From Sinohyriopsis cumingii (lineage: Eukaryota > Mollusca > Bivalvia > Unionida > Unionidae): a stretch of 64,000 bases of DNA. The notes below the pieces were generated by a model. That model was not told the DNA's origin and searched no databases. It saw only the letters and a program-made list of their open reading frames with translations. Position 1 is the stretch's first letter. The number at the start of each line of letters is the position of its first letter. Shown here in pieces: positions 1 to 11,937 of the stretch. The position numbers and the translations under genes were made by a program. Location: assembly GCA_028554795.2 (NCBI GenBank), contig CM068838.1, forward strand, positions 85,626,944 to 85,690,943, given 5' to 3'.

Positions 1-466
1 TCTGCTATCAAGCTAAAAATTGAGTTTAACATACACAACAAACTGAAAATATTCCAAGGTTGAAATTTTTGGTGTACAGAATTTTATTTCCATTGATTGC
101 AATATATACATGTTATGATCCTGTAACAGCCTTTAAAAAGATTTTCTTAATTTCAAGGATATTCATAATGCATGTATATAATTCATGTATATACCATGCA
201 TACAAGAATTAGTTATTAGCTTTATGTAGATTTACAGGAGTCCTGATCAAAATAAAGTCTCCTTGATGATCAAAGGTGCTGAAACTTTGATAAAATCAAA
301 CACCCCAATGGTCTGTTTTGGGGCAGAAATAATTGACAATTCTGCCTTGGCCACACTATTTTGCACAGGACACTCTTTCCTATATACACAAAAATTGCAA
401 ATTTTATTGTATATTTGAAAATGAGCTACCTTAATAACATTAGGATCATAATTAAATCAGTACTAT
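1..466. other. AT-rich sequence, no gene seen
   Basis: I find no coding exon, RNA gene or recognisable repeat here. Because the M13 protease gene is already in progress at 4686 and its N-terminal exons are missing, this stretch is probably intronic or 5' flanking sequence of that gene; that is inference. Confidence 0.4.
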
Positions 467-499
467 TTGGAATTATTAAAGTTCACAGCTACATGCTAT

Positions 500-1440
500 G
501 TGCGAGCTTCTAGCTATAGTATCCCAACTACAAGCAATATCACAGCCACAGACTACAATATCACAGCTAAAAGCTGCAATATTCCAGCCACAATCTACAC
601 TATCACAGCCACAAGCTACAGCATCACAGCCACAAACTATGTACAGTATCACAGCCACAATCTACAGTATCACGGCCACAAACTATGTACAATATCACAG
701 CCACAAGCTACAGTATCACAGCCACAATCAGCAGTTTCACAGCCACAATATACAGCATCACAGCCACAATCTACAGTATCACAGCCACAAACTATGTACA
801 ATATCACAGCCACATCTACAGTATCACAGCCACAATCTAGTTACACAGCCACAATATACAGCATCACAGCCACAAACTATGTACAATATTACAGCCACAA
901 GCTACAGCATCACAGCCACAAACTATGTATAATATCACAGCCACAATCGACAGTATCACAGTCACAATCTACAGTATCACAGCCACAATCTACAGTATCT
1001 TAGCCACAAGCTACAGTATCTCAGCCACAATCTACAGTATCACAGCCACAAGCTAAAGTATCTCAGCCAAAAGCTAAAGTATCACAGCCACAAACTATGT
1101 ACAATATCACAGCCACAAGCTACAGTATCACAGCCACAATCTAGTTTCACAGCCACAATATACAGCATCACAGCCACAATCTACAGTATCACAGCCACAA
1201 ACTATGTACAATATCACAGCCACATCTACAGTATCTCAGCCACAATCTACAGTATCACAGCCACAAGCTAAAGTATCTCAGCCACAAGCTAAAGTATCAC
1301 AGCCACAAGCTACAGTATCACAGCCACAAACAATATTCCAGCCACAATCTTCAGTATTACAGCACAAGCTACAAGCTGTAGCATTGCTGCCACAAGCTAC
1401 GATGTCACACTGCAAGCTACAACAATACAGCCACAAACTA
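500..1440. repeat. 21-bp minisatellite, CACAGCCACAA type
   Basis: A tandem array of a roughly 21-bp unit of the form ACAGTATCACAGCCACAATC, with a recurrent longer variant that inserts AACTATGTACAATATC. The period is a multiple of three, so several frames stay open and give low-complexity peptides rich in S, Q, P, T and I. These have no start context or domain and are not genes. Confidence 0.9.
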
Positions 1441-2060
1441 TAATATCATGTCCGCAAGCCACAATATCATGACTACAAGCTACAATATGTCACAAACTAT
1501 AATATCACGTCCGCAAGCCACAATATCATGACTACAAGCTACAATATCAGTCACAAACTACAATATCACATCCACAAGCCACAATATCATGACTACAAGC
1601 TACAATATGTCACAAACTATAATATCACGTCCGCAAGCCACAATATCATGACTACAAGCTACAATATCAGTCACAAACTACAATATCACATCCGCAAGCC
1701 ACAATATCATGACTACAAGCTACAATATCAGTCACAAACTACAATATCACATCCACAAGCCACAATATCATGACTACAAGCTACAATATCAGTCACAAAC
1801 TACAATATCACATCCACAAGCCACAATATCATGACTACAAGCTACAATATGTCACAAACTATAATATCACATCCGCAAGCCACAATATCATGACTACAAG
1901 CTACAATATCAGTCACAAACTACAATATCACGTCCGCAAGCCACAATATCATGACTACAAGCTACAATATCAGTCACAAACTACAATATCACATCCACAA
2001 GCCACAATATCATGACTACAAGCTACAATATCAGTCACAAACTACAATATCACATCCTAC
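1441..2060. repeat. 61-bp tandem array built from three 19-21-bp subunits
   Basis: The repeating block is made of three related short units: one containing ATGACTACAAGCTACAATATC, one containing AGTCACAAACTACAATATC and one containing ACATCCACAAGCCACAATATC. It is a higher-order derivative of the preceding 21-bp array. Some copies carry a shorter middle unit (GTCACAAACTATAATATC) or CGTCCG in place of CATCCA. Confidence 0.85.
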
Positions 2061-2345
2061 AACAGCATAACCACATACTACAGTATCACAATCAGTCTAC
2101 AATATCACATCCATAAACAATCACATACTACAGTATCACAATCAGTCTACAATATCATATCCATAAACAATCACATACTACAGTATCACAATCAGTCTAT
2201 AATATCACATCCATAAACAATCACATACTACAGTATCATAATCAGTCTATAATATCACATCCATAAACAATCACAAACTACAGTGTCACCTTTACATCTA
2301 AAATATCGCATCCACAAGCTACAATATTACATCCGTGAGTTACAA
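2061..2345. repeat. About 51-bp tandem array (CATCCATAAACAATCACATA)
   Basis: Four to five copies of a unit combining CTACAGTATCACAATCAGTC with ATATCACATCCATAAACAATC. It continues the satellite to the left with a different higher-order unit. The array decays by about 2345. Confidence 0.75.
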
Positions 2346-2749
2346 TATCACAGCTGTAAGCTATATTATTACATGCCCATTCAATCACTGATGCTTGATC
2401 TGGAATTTTATAACTGTTCAGCCCTTATTTCCCGATCACACACCAAGATTATGATTACTTAGGTGTCTTCTTTGATGTCTGCGCATAACTATTTTTAGAT
2501 AACTTTTGTAAATCCCAATTAGTTTTATATTTCATTGAAGCCAACAACATTTTAAAAACAGATAAGTGGAGGTATATAATGAATACAAAACTGCATTAAT
2601 ATTCTGTTCCTTGTCAGGGAAAAGAACTACTTTGATATGGCTTAAGAATGCATCTTATCCTTTATAGCCTTAATGTATCTGTGTCATTTACAACTAGTTT
2701 TTTCTGCGAAATCGGAACAAAATATGTATTTAGTTTTGTGTATATATCA
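2346..2749. other. Non-repetitive gap between satellite blocks
   Basis: Unique-looking AT-rich sequence interrupts the satellite. I see no exon, RNA gene or mobile element in it. It could be the original sequence between two independently expanded arrays, or an unrecognised insertion. Confidence 0.35.
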
Positions 2750-3445
2750 TAGACACAAACTACAATATCACAGCTACAAGCTACAATATCGCAGCTACTA
2801 AATTACAGTATGACAGCTACAGGTTACAATATCACAGCTACAAGCTAAAATATCACAGATAAAAGCTACAGTGTCACAGCCACAAGCAGTGGTTTCACAT
2901 ATATAAGCTACAATGCCACAGCTACAAGCTGCAGTATCACAGATATAAGCTACATTGTCACATCCACAAGTTGCAATATCACATATATAAGCTACAATGT
3001 CAGAATCTATATACAGTTGCAGCTATCACGTCTTTAGGCTACAATATCACAGCCATAAGTAATATCACATCTTTAGGCTACACTATCACACCTGTAAGTA
3101 ATATCACAGCTACAAGCTAAAATATCACAGATAAAAGCTACAGTGTCACAGCCACAAGCTGCAGTATCACAGATATAAGCTACAATGTCACAGCCACAAG
3201 CTGCAGTATCACAGATATAAGCTACAATGTCACAGCCACAAGCTGCAGTATCACAGATATAAGCTACAGTGTCAGTCTCCAGATCTACAAGCTGTATCAC
3301 AGCTATAAGTAATATAACAGCTTTAGGCTACAATATCACAGCTATAAGTAATATCACAGCTTTAGGTTAAAATATCACTGCTTTAATTAATATCACAGCT
3401 TTAGGCTACAATATAACATCTACAAACAAAATTGCAACTATGAGC
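2750..3445. repeat. Second block of degenerate 20-21-bp satellite
   Basis: Units of the type CACAGCTACAAGCTACAATAT, mixed with a TATAAGCTACAATGTCACAG variant and a later TTTAGGCTACAATATCACAG variant. Clearly related to the arrays at 500-2345 but with CAGCTA replacing CAGCCA. The - strand frame 3073-3300 is open only because of the repeat period. Confidence 0.85.
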
Positions 3446-4685
3446 AATATCACAACTCAGATATATTCTCTTTGTGAAACTGTTTTAATTTGTTCTCCCT
3501 CAGACCAAGTGGTATTATGCTGGCTTACAATTGCTCATGACAGGTGTCATGGCCATTTTATTGGTCATAATAGGTAAAGAGATCACAAGTCCTTAATAAG
3601 GTTATTTTGCAGAATCAAACTAGTATGGCAATATATGGGTCAAGACAATTGCCTTTTCAGGTAAAAGGTCCAGAAAAAGTAGCAGATGTAGATTTAGCAT
3701 TTACTTATTTATTATTGGTAGAATTGTGTTATTGTGACACTTCTCCATCTGTCTGGTGGTTCATCCATCTGTCCATCCATGTTTTCATTACTTAAACCAG
3801 TGGGATGAAATTTTCCCATCCCAGTAAACTGTTATAGTAAACGAATGCAAGAGAGGTATTATATTTTATCTCCCTCTGTAGGGTGTTATGTGGTTCTCAG
3901 CAATGTTACAAAGAAATGTAAGTTAAACTAACATATGTGTATATTGTCTGACCAATAATTATATGTGTATATTGTCTAACCAACAATTATTTATTTCATT
4001 ATAACAAGGCAACCTTTATTACAATAATGCATGTCATGTGACCACTTTTTGGAAGACCACCTGTCATGGAAGACCACTATTTTGGACGACTACCTGTTAT
4101 GAAAGACTATGTTTTTCATTCACATATGAGCCATATTTTACATATTGTGATGATCTTTAATGAAAACCATGTCTTAAGAGACCACCATTTACTGGCACAA
4201 GGATTGGTCTCTCAAGACAGGATTCACAGTATAAATGAAACAAAGTTTCTGGGAGTATTAAATTTTACAGGGATTTGTGATATTGAGCCATGTAAAATTG
4301 TGCTGGTACCATATATACATACACATATATGTTGAGTTGAACTGTACACTACACAGCTGAAGATTCACCACTCCATATTGTTAGTTTGTTATGAGTATTC
4401 AGTAGAATAAATGACACAGACCCTGATTTATTGATATATTATGAAATGGTAATCAAGATCTAAATAGTTTGCAATTGGACTCGAATTATAAGCATGCATA
4501 TACTTTATTTTTCTTTTTACTACATTTTTTCTGCTTGTTGATTGTAGTTTTCTCTATATCATATACCATCCTGTGCCACCATATGTATTGTTGTTAGTTT
4601 TTAGTATAGCTGTAAGAAATTGTGGAAGGTCCACAAACATTCAGTAGCTAGATAAATTTAAAATTTAAAACTTTGTCTATAACAG
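3446..4685 (+). other. Intronic or upstream sequence before first visible M13 exon
   Basis: No exon recognised. Near 4037-4110 there is a short degenerate tandem of a GAAGACCACCTGTCATG-like unit. The last bases, a pyrimidine-rich tract ending ...CTATAACAG at 4685, form the splice acceptor of the first visible protease exon. I looked for the preceding M13 exon here and did not find it. Confidence 0.4.
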
Positions 4686-4814
4686 GCTTTGTATGGGACA
4701 GATGTAACCCCAGCACGATGGGATAGCTGTGTCAACACAATCAAGGATTTCATGCCAACTGCAGTGGGAAAACTCTTTGTTGATGAGGCTTTTGATGAAG
4801 AAGCCAAGAAAAAT
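4686..4814 (+). CDS. M13 exon 1 of the window (ALYGT...EEAKKN)
   Basis: 129 nt, 43 codons, phase 0 at both ends. Acceptor TCTATAACAG, donor GTAATA. The peptide opens with [15 protein letters not shown] and continues through [10 protein letters not shown], the helical segment of M13_N just before the catalytic domain. The cysteine in WDSC is one of the conserved ectodomain cysteines of the family. Confidence 0.93.
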
Positions 4815-7800
4815 GTAATATTTAAATTTTTAATGTAAAAAATGAAGTAAGATATTAGTACTCTGCACCACCATAGAGACATCAATATGATGTTTAAAGC
4901 CAATCACCAAAGAGACATCAATAGGATGTTTAAAGCCAATCACATAGAGACATCAATAGGATGTTTAAAGCCAATCACTGTTTAATTACATCCAGTGTGG
5001 CAACAATAATGACGTGAAAATAGCTTGAGGTTCAAGCCTACTATTGCTTACAAATTTCATGTATGTCAGTTTCTTTTGAACAATTCCAGCAATTATTATC
5101 AGCCGATCGGCAGCATTCATTGTTTTAAGTATGGCATTCACTTTACCACAAAAACATAGACTGGTTCTTTAGCTCATTACATGATTAGTTGACTGTAACC
5201 ATATGCTGGAAACTGATATTTTAGAATCATTATTTTTTTTCTTAGTTTAATTAGTGTCTTACAATTTGTAACATGTAAACCAATTGTAAATTATTAAAAG
5301 TAGATATAATTTACCTACATACTGCTCATACTGTATTGCATTTGTTTCATTTAATATGAAGCAGTTTCACAAGTTTGATTTTCTCAACAATTGTTTAATT
5401 AACAGCACATGGTTAAATTTTCATACTGCATGTGTCATACACACATTTCAAAGTCATGCTGCAAAAGACTTGTTGCTTGTATTATTTATTTGTCACACAG
5501 GCTGATGAACTTATACGAAACTTACGAGAATCATTTTCTGAGATGCTGGATGAAAATGAATGGATGGACAGCAAGACAAAGATAATCGCCCAAGAAAAAG
5601 TATGCCTATATTTCTTATGTTTTAAACAATTTTTCAAAACAACCTAACAACTACAGCTAGTAAGAGATTTTATTTGCATCTGTTACAATTACAATGAATA
5701 CTTTTTTCTTTGTATCTCATGTAATGAAGTTAGTTCAATGAGTTGCCTGATGGTTTATTGGAAGCAGAATTTATGAAATGAGTTTTGATTGAGGTGTTAT
5801 TCAATGCTGCATTTTATAGGACTTGATAGTGCTTACATGTGACAGAGCAGAAAAGTCATCTTAGGGCAAATTGGAAAATGTGCAAGATTTGGTGATGACC
5901 TTTGACCTCAAAATAGGTTATATTTTGAATGAGATAACGAATTTTCACTTTTGTGCTTTCTTATCCCAATATGGACTCAAAGCTGGGGTCACTGTTTGAG
6001 TTGTTTCATCCATTTGTACAAAACCATTAATGTGTTATTTCCAATATTATTTTGACGGAATCTGAAAAGAGATCTGCTACCTTAAACACATTTATGTTTC
6101 ACTCTAAATAACGCACAATACATAGGTTCAATAGAAACTTTATTGTACCTATAAAAATAATCTGTGGCATAATGGGGACAAATCCTGCCACAGCACACTA
6201 GCCGAGCTCTGGATTGTTCCTATAGGAATTCCTCAGGAAGAGAGACTTGGGGAGTTTGTAGGGTTATGAAGAATGTCCAATACCTGTATGTGGAGCTGCA
6301 ATGGGCTGATAAGAGGTATATAGGAACACTGATAACTGAAACTTGATAAGTCTGATCCTGAGGATTGCTTTGATAAAAACATCAACCAATACTCCATATA
6401 TGCACTATAGGAAGCAAGTATGAAGTATATATGGGTATAATAGTTGAGTACATTTAAGTACTGACACAAATAGAGGTCAAAAGCAAAGTTGTGAATGTAT
6501 GAAACTTGGCAATGGTCCAAACAAACAGAAAGAAGTCCTGTGACATTGGAACAGTGTCAATGTAAAGAAGGGCCCCAATTTAAGGAAATGTATGGATAAA
6601 TAAATGATTGAGGATGCTATAACATGGAAAACGCATGAACTAGGTTTGGAACTGCATGATAATCCTGATAAAGGTAGAAATAATAGATCATAGGAAATCA
6701 CATCTCTACAAAAAGGTCTATATATTAGATAAAAAGTTAGGAATTCACATGTCTACAAATAGATGATACAGCTGAAATGACAGTGTAGCATAGGATGTGA
6801 AAATGAATGACTGGTATGTAGAGCTATACAACGTCTCTGAAGTGTTCCAAAATTGTACGATGGTATCACTAAATAAAGAAGTGGAATAATGCATTGATTG
6901 ACACAAGCATGAACCAACGCTGTGACATTTGTCTCATTGATTGACACAAGCATGAACCAACGCTGTGACATCTGTCTCGTTGATTGACACAAGCATGAAC
7001 CAACGCTGTGACATCTGTCTCGTTGATTGACACAAGCATGAACCAACGCTGTGACATCTGTCTCGTTGCAACGCTGACTCTATTGGGGTGCACCAGAATA
7101 TATATACAATATGTATTTGAGGACCATCAACCCAAGGTGTGGATAAGATTGTCTGGAATTCCAGCCTTAGCTGCACTGGTAGCCGCCCCCATGCGGAAGG
7201 AGTGCCTATTATAACGATGTGAATCATAACCTAACCTGGACAAAATGGCCTTAATGGTAGTGATAAAGAAAGTTCTACTTAAAGAGCGACCATTGTCCAT
7301 GAGAAACAGGGGATCACAAGGACGAGCTCCAGCTAATATCCAAATAAAATGGACTTTCTTCATCTCACGGTATGGGCATATAAGGACATCGTGGTTCATA
7401 GCATAAATATCGATATTCAGCATATATGACAAAACCATTGGTAGAAGTTGTCAGTCAGGCAACATATTAGTTTCATAATGTCAGGACTATTAGATGTGCC
7501 TATTTTTTATTATTATGACTGAAATCTCATTGTCCCAGTCAAAGAGTATTTGCTTTTGCTGCCATTCCTGACCCCACAACACTGCTGCCACCACTATGGG
7601 TACAATTCACAGAAAGCTATTGACAGTTTATGGGCCACTAAAGGATGAAACTCCTCCTGATTATAAAGTTTGCAAAAGGTGTCTCAGCATGAACGTCTTT
7701 ATCCACATTTGAGATTCTGAGAACCTATATTTCAGTCATGGCATATTTGTTGCTGTAATTAATGTTTTCATCAGATGGGGTTTCTGCATGAAAAATAATT

Positions 7801-9772
7801 TTATTCTTGCCACTATAAATAACTTTTAAATCTGTTTTATGGTAAGCACGGAATACATATTCATATCCTTTGAACTTGTTTCCAACAACTGAAATTCCCA
7901 TTTCCAGTCATCATGGAATTTTGTGTGAATCTCCAGTTGCTTGGATTTTGGTGTTTGAGCATTGGGATATAATATGAGAGTAGCTTAGGCATCTTGACAA
8001 ACTTTAACCACCAAAGTGAAACAGACCTTGTTTTATGCCAGTTGAGATCTTTAGTAATCCAAACATAATCAATTATTACCTTAATCCTGTTTGAATTAGT
8101 TTTGATCACACATAGTATAGACTGTAATGCAAAGAAGAACCTACCCTGTGGAGAGAATCCAAGTAATGTTAATTGCTTTGTGCTGATTGAGCTTTTTTGT
8201 GATCCAACCATAATCATTTCATTTCTTTAACTCTTTTGGAATTATTTTTGATCACAAATCAGCTTCAAAACACTGAAGTCAGCTGACCCTGCCAACATAA
8301 TTGAAGAGAGATTGTTTAGTGCCTCTTCAAATTAGCAACTAAATAGTCTAGCCCTGCTTGAAATTAGCAACTAAATGGTCTTGCCCTGCTTGAAATTAGC
8401 AACTAAATGGTCTTGCCCTGCTTGAAATTAGCAACTAAATGGTCTTGCCCTGCTAAATCGAGTTTAACAATGTGATCACATGCATCAACACTGGAAATAT
8501 ACTACACTGGAAGCAAAGTGTGAAAAGAATGGAATTTTTTGTCAATAATAATTTGGCGATTGCACGAGATTTCAGTGAATGATGGGATGGATAGGAGACA
8601 CCTCTCAATGCAGGGGGAAAACCCTCGGCCAGAAGATTCAAATGTATGACCAAGTACTGTTGAGTTGCACATGCTGGGTTCTGTCACTAAAGATTTTATT
8701 GGCTGATACAGCTGCTATGATATGTAGAATTCATTGTATTGAACTCTTGTGACATCAAACTTTCTTGTGTTGGTGCTACACTGACATTTTCAGTATTTCT
8801 GTAACATTTAAAAGTTAAATTTTAGAAAAGGTTAATTAGTAGCCTAATTCACTGTAGGCGTCTGTTTAAGTGGAAATTTTATGAACCAGTAAACATCAAA
8901 TATTGAACTTTTTTTCACGTCAGAGGATGCAATTTTACTGATTCATTGATCAGACGTCAAATTCACTGAAACAAAGGGGTCGGCCATTGTATAAAATTGT
9001 TTCATCTCATTCAAACAATCCATCAAATATCATATATACATTAAAGAGGAGTGGAGAACCAGTTAATCAGGCATGCGTAATTTATAGCCTTGCATTTTGA
9101 TTGGTATTTGATGATTGATAAAATCATTATCTCATTATTGTTATTATTATTATTTTTATTAATCTAAATGTTATCTTGCAGCTAGCTGTTATCTACCCCA
9201 AGATAGGTTATCCAGCTGAGGTAAAGAACAATACAGCAATAGATGAAATCTATAAGGATGTAAGTCATGCTAACAGTGTGTATTTTTTATTTTTAATGTA
9301 GCTTTAACAATTTTTCAGTCATATTGCTATGATGTCTGTAGTGTGTCAGATTATTGTGATGACTAGCACTGTGGCATCATGCCACAGACATATAGCATGA
9401 TGTCCCACCCAGTTGCAGTATCCTGACACCAGGCCGACCAGTCCTAACACTAACCTCTTATGCTGAGCGCCTAGCGAAGCAGCTGTTAGTACCATTTTTA
9501 TAAGTCTTTGATACGACTTGGCCAGTGTTCAAACCTGTGACCTCCTGCATCCAAGGCAGACACTCTAAGTCACCAGAGCGGTAAATGCTAGCAGTGAAAT
9601 GAAGAATAGTTTAGGCAGGTAGTGTCAAAGAATTTGACTACAATGAGCTTTTGCCTTCACGATTCGAATCAAAATGAAAATTTTATCTTCTCTTCCATTT
9701 ACCAGTTAGTAATAAAAGTACTGGCTTTATCTATCCACTGACTTATCTGTCTACACATCTATATATCCATTA

Positions 9773-9804
<32 letters not shown>

Positions 9805-11849
9805 TTCCATCAATCAATCCATCCATCTATCGATTCAGAAAGTGTTATTTTTCACTAGTGCAAAAGCCATGTTTGTTTGTCATATTTTTGTTTGTGTGAA
9901 CACCTCCAGACTTCAAGCTATGAGAAACTTGCAGGACTATGAGGTTACTTCTTTTACTTGAAATTCAAAAGGTTTTTATATTTGTTTGTTACTGCTACAG
10001 TGGCTTAGTGGTTACAGCTTCCACCTCAGATGTGGGAGGTCACGGATTCAAACCCCGGTCGAGTCATACCAAAGACTTATAATAATGGTACAAACAGCTG
10101 CCTTGCTATGCGCTCATCATTTAGAGGTTAGTGTTAGGACTGGTTAGCCTGGTGTCAAGATAAATGTGACTGGGTGGGACATGTTACATGTCTGTGGAAT
10201 GATGCCCTAGTACTAGACATCACTATAAACTGTCACACTGCAAACATCATAGCAATATGACTGAAAAATTGTGAAAGCTACATTAACAATCTAAATCACA
10301 TCATATCACCAATATTTGTTTGTTATCAACCCCCCAATGTGTTCCTTGATTTCGAAAAAAACCCCACAAAAAACAGAATTGCATTCAAAACAACTAAAAA
10401 GTAGTCTTTGGGTGAGGTTCCTTTTTCTTTTTAATAGGGACGTTCATGTTTAGGTTCCCATTGATGGTTACCAATCTTTCTGTCCCCAGGCCTAAAAACA
10501 GAATGGTACACTCCTCCAGAGGCATTGCAACTTATGGCTAGTTTCCTGATATATTTAGATGAGTGATATGTGTGGATTGATATATTTTTGTCTTTTTCAT
10601 GCGTTTAAACATGTTTGATGTATTTGTTGTTGTTGTAGGGTTTAACGCCATTTGTCAACACACAATAGGCTATACATTGCGGCCGGAAAGAACCACTGAC
10701 CCACAAGAAGCCACTGGCAAGCTTTCTCACATACCCACATTGGCTGAATCCGAGAAATGAACCACACAGACTGGTGAGATGACAGTGATCCATAACGGAG
10801 AGCGCTTTAGACCACTCGGGGCCTCCTTTGATGTATTTGTAACATACTTGCTATGATTTCTTCATATGTGTAATTACTAGGACTTGCATTTCTTTTTATT
10901 TATAAGTAATACATGAAAAATTTGGTGCAAAATAATGTTATTTATTTTCTTGTACTGTGTGTTGAAACAGGATAAAACAAATAAGCTGATCCTGGCACAT
11001 GTTTATTACGTAAATATATAAAACCTCACAAAATAGTATGGTACGAATGAAATATTCATTTTCTTATAATGCATGCTAGCCAATACAAAACATCATGTTA
11101 TCTGCATAATTATTTTAAAAATTTGTGCCAGAAGAACAGAAGGAGTGTTAGGGAAAGTATTTGTGTGAAAAAATTGAACATATTTCATTTTGTTTATTTG
11201 TGTATATTTTCTTTTACCTATGTCTGTCTTCAATATATATCTATTAACATATTTTTATCTTTACAGTTATTATTGTTATTAATATTATCAACAAAATTCT
11301 TAATATGTATCAATATAAGCTTATCTTTTACCTGGAAATTTCTATTTTGCAACAAGGTATTGTTGCACAGATTCATTCATTTGCATATTAGACTGGAGAT
11401 TTTCCCCCAAAATTTACATGGTCTGTACATGTTATGAAAGGGTAGTTATTACATTTTACATTGAGTAATCTTCATATGAAACATTTCCCTGTGTTGATAA
11501 TTTGACATTTTGACTTGACAATTTATTTCCTATTACAAGTCATACGATGGATTTTCTTTGACATATGCAAAGTAGGCAGAATTTCAGAATTCTCCATGGT
11601 TACTATACTTCAAAGAGTACCTACACCTTAGAGTGGAACCCATACCACCCATGCTCATTCCATTAAATAAAACAAACTCTCATTCATCACTTTCTTCTAA
11701 TAAAAACAAAACCCATTGATCTTTGAATTTCAGGACTTGTTCGCTGTTAAATAAATACATAGTTTGTGATTTCTCATAATGATTACATTTAAATTTGACC
11801 AGTTGCCCCTTACTCTTTTCCAAAGTTGTCATTCAGATGTTAGGGAGTC

Positions 11850-11937
<88 letters not shown>

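Noticed and set aside
467-1443. Long open frames of Ser/Gln/Pro/Thr repeats
   Set aside because: They follow a 21-bp satellite whose period is a multiple of three; no start context, splice sites or domain, and the other frames are open too.
3607-4335. Candidate upstream M13 exon
   Set aside because: Frames here lack any M13 block; the sequence preceding ALYGT in the family is not found.
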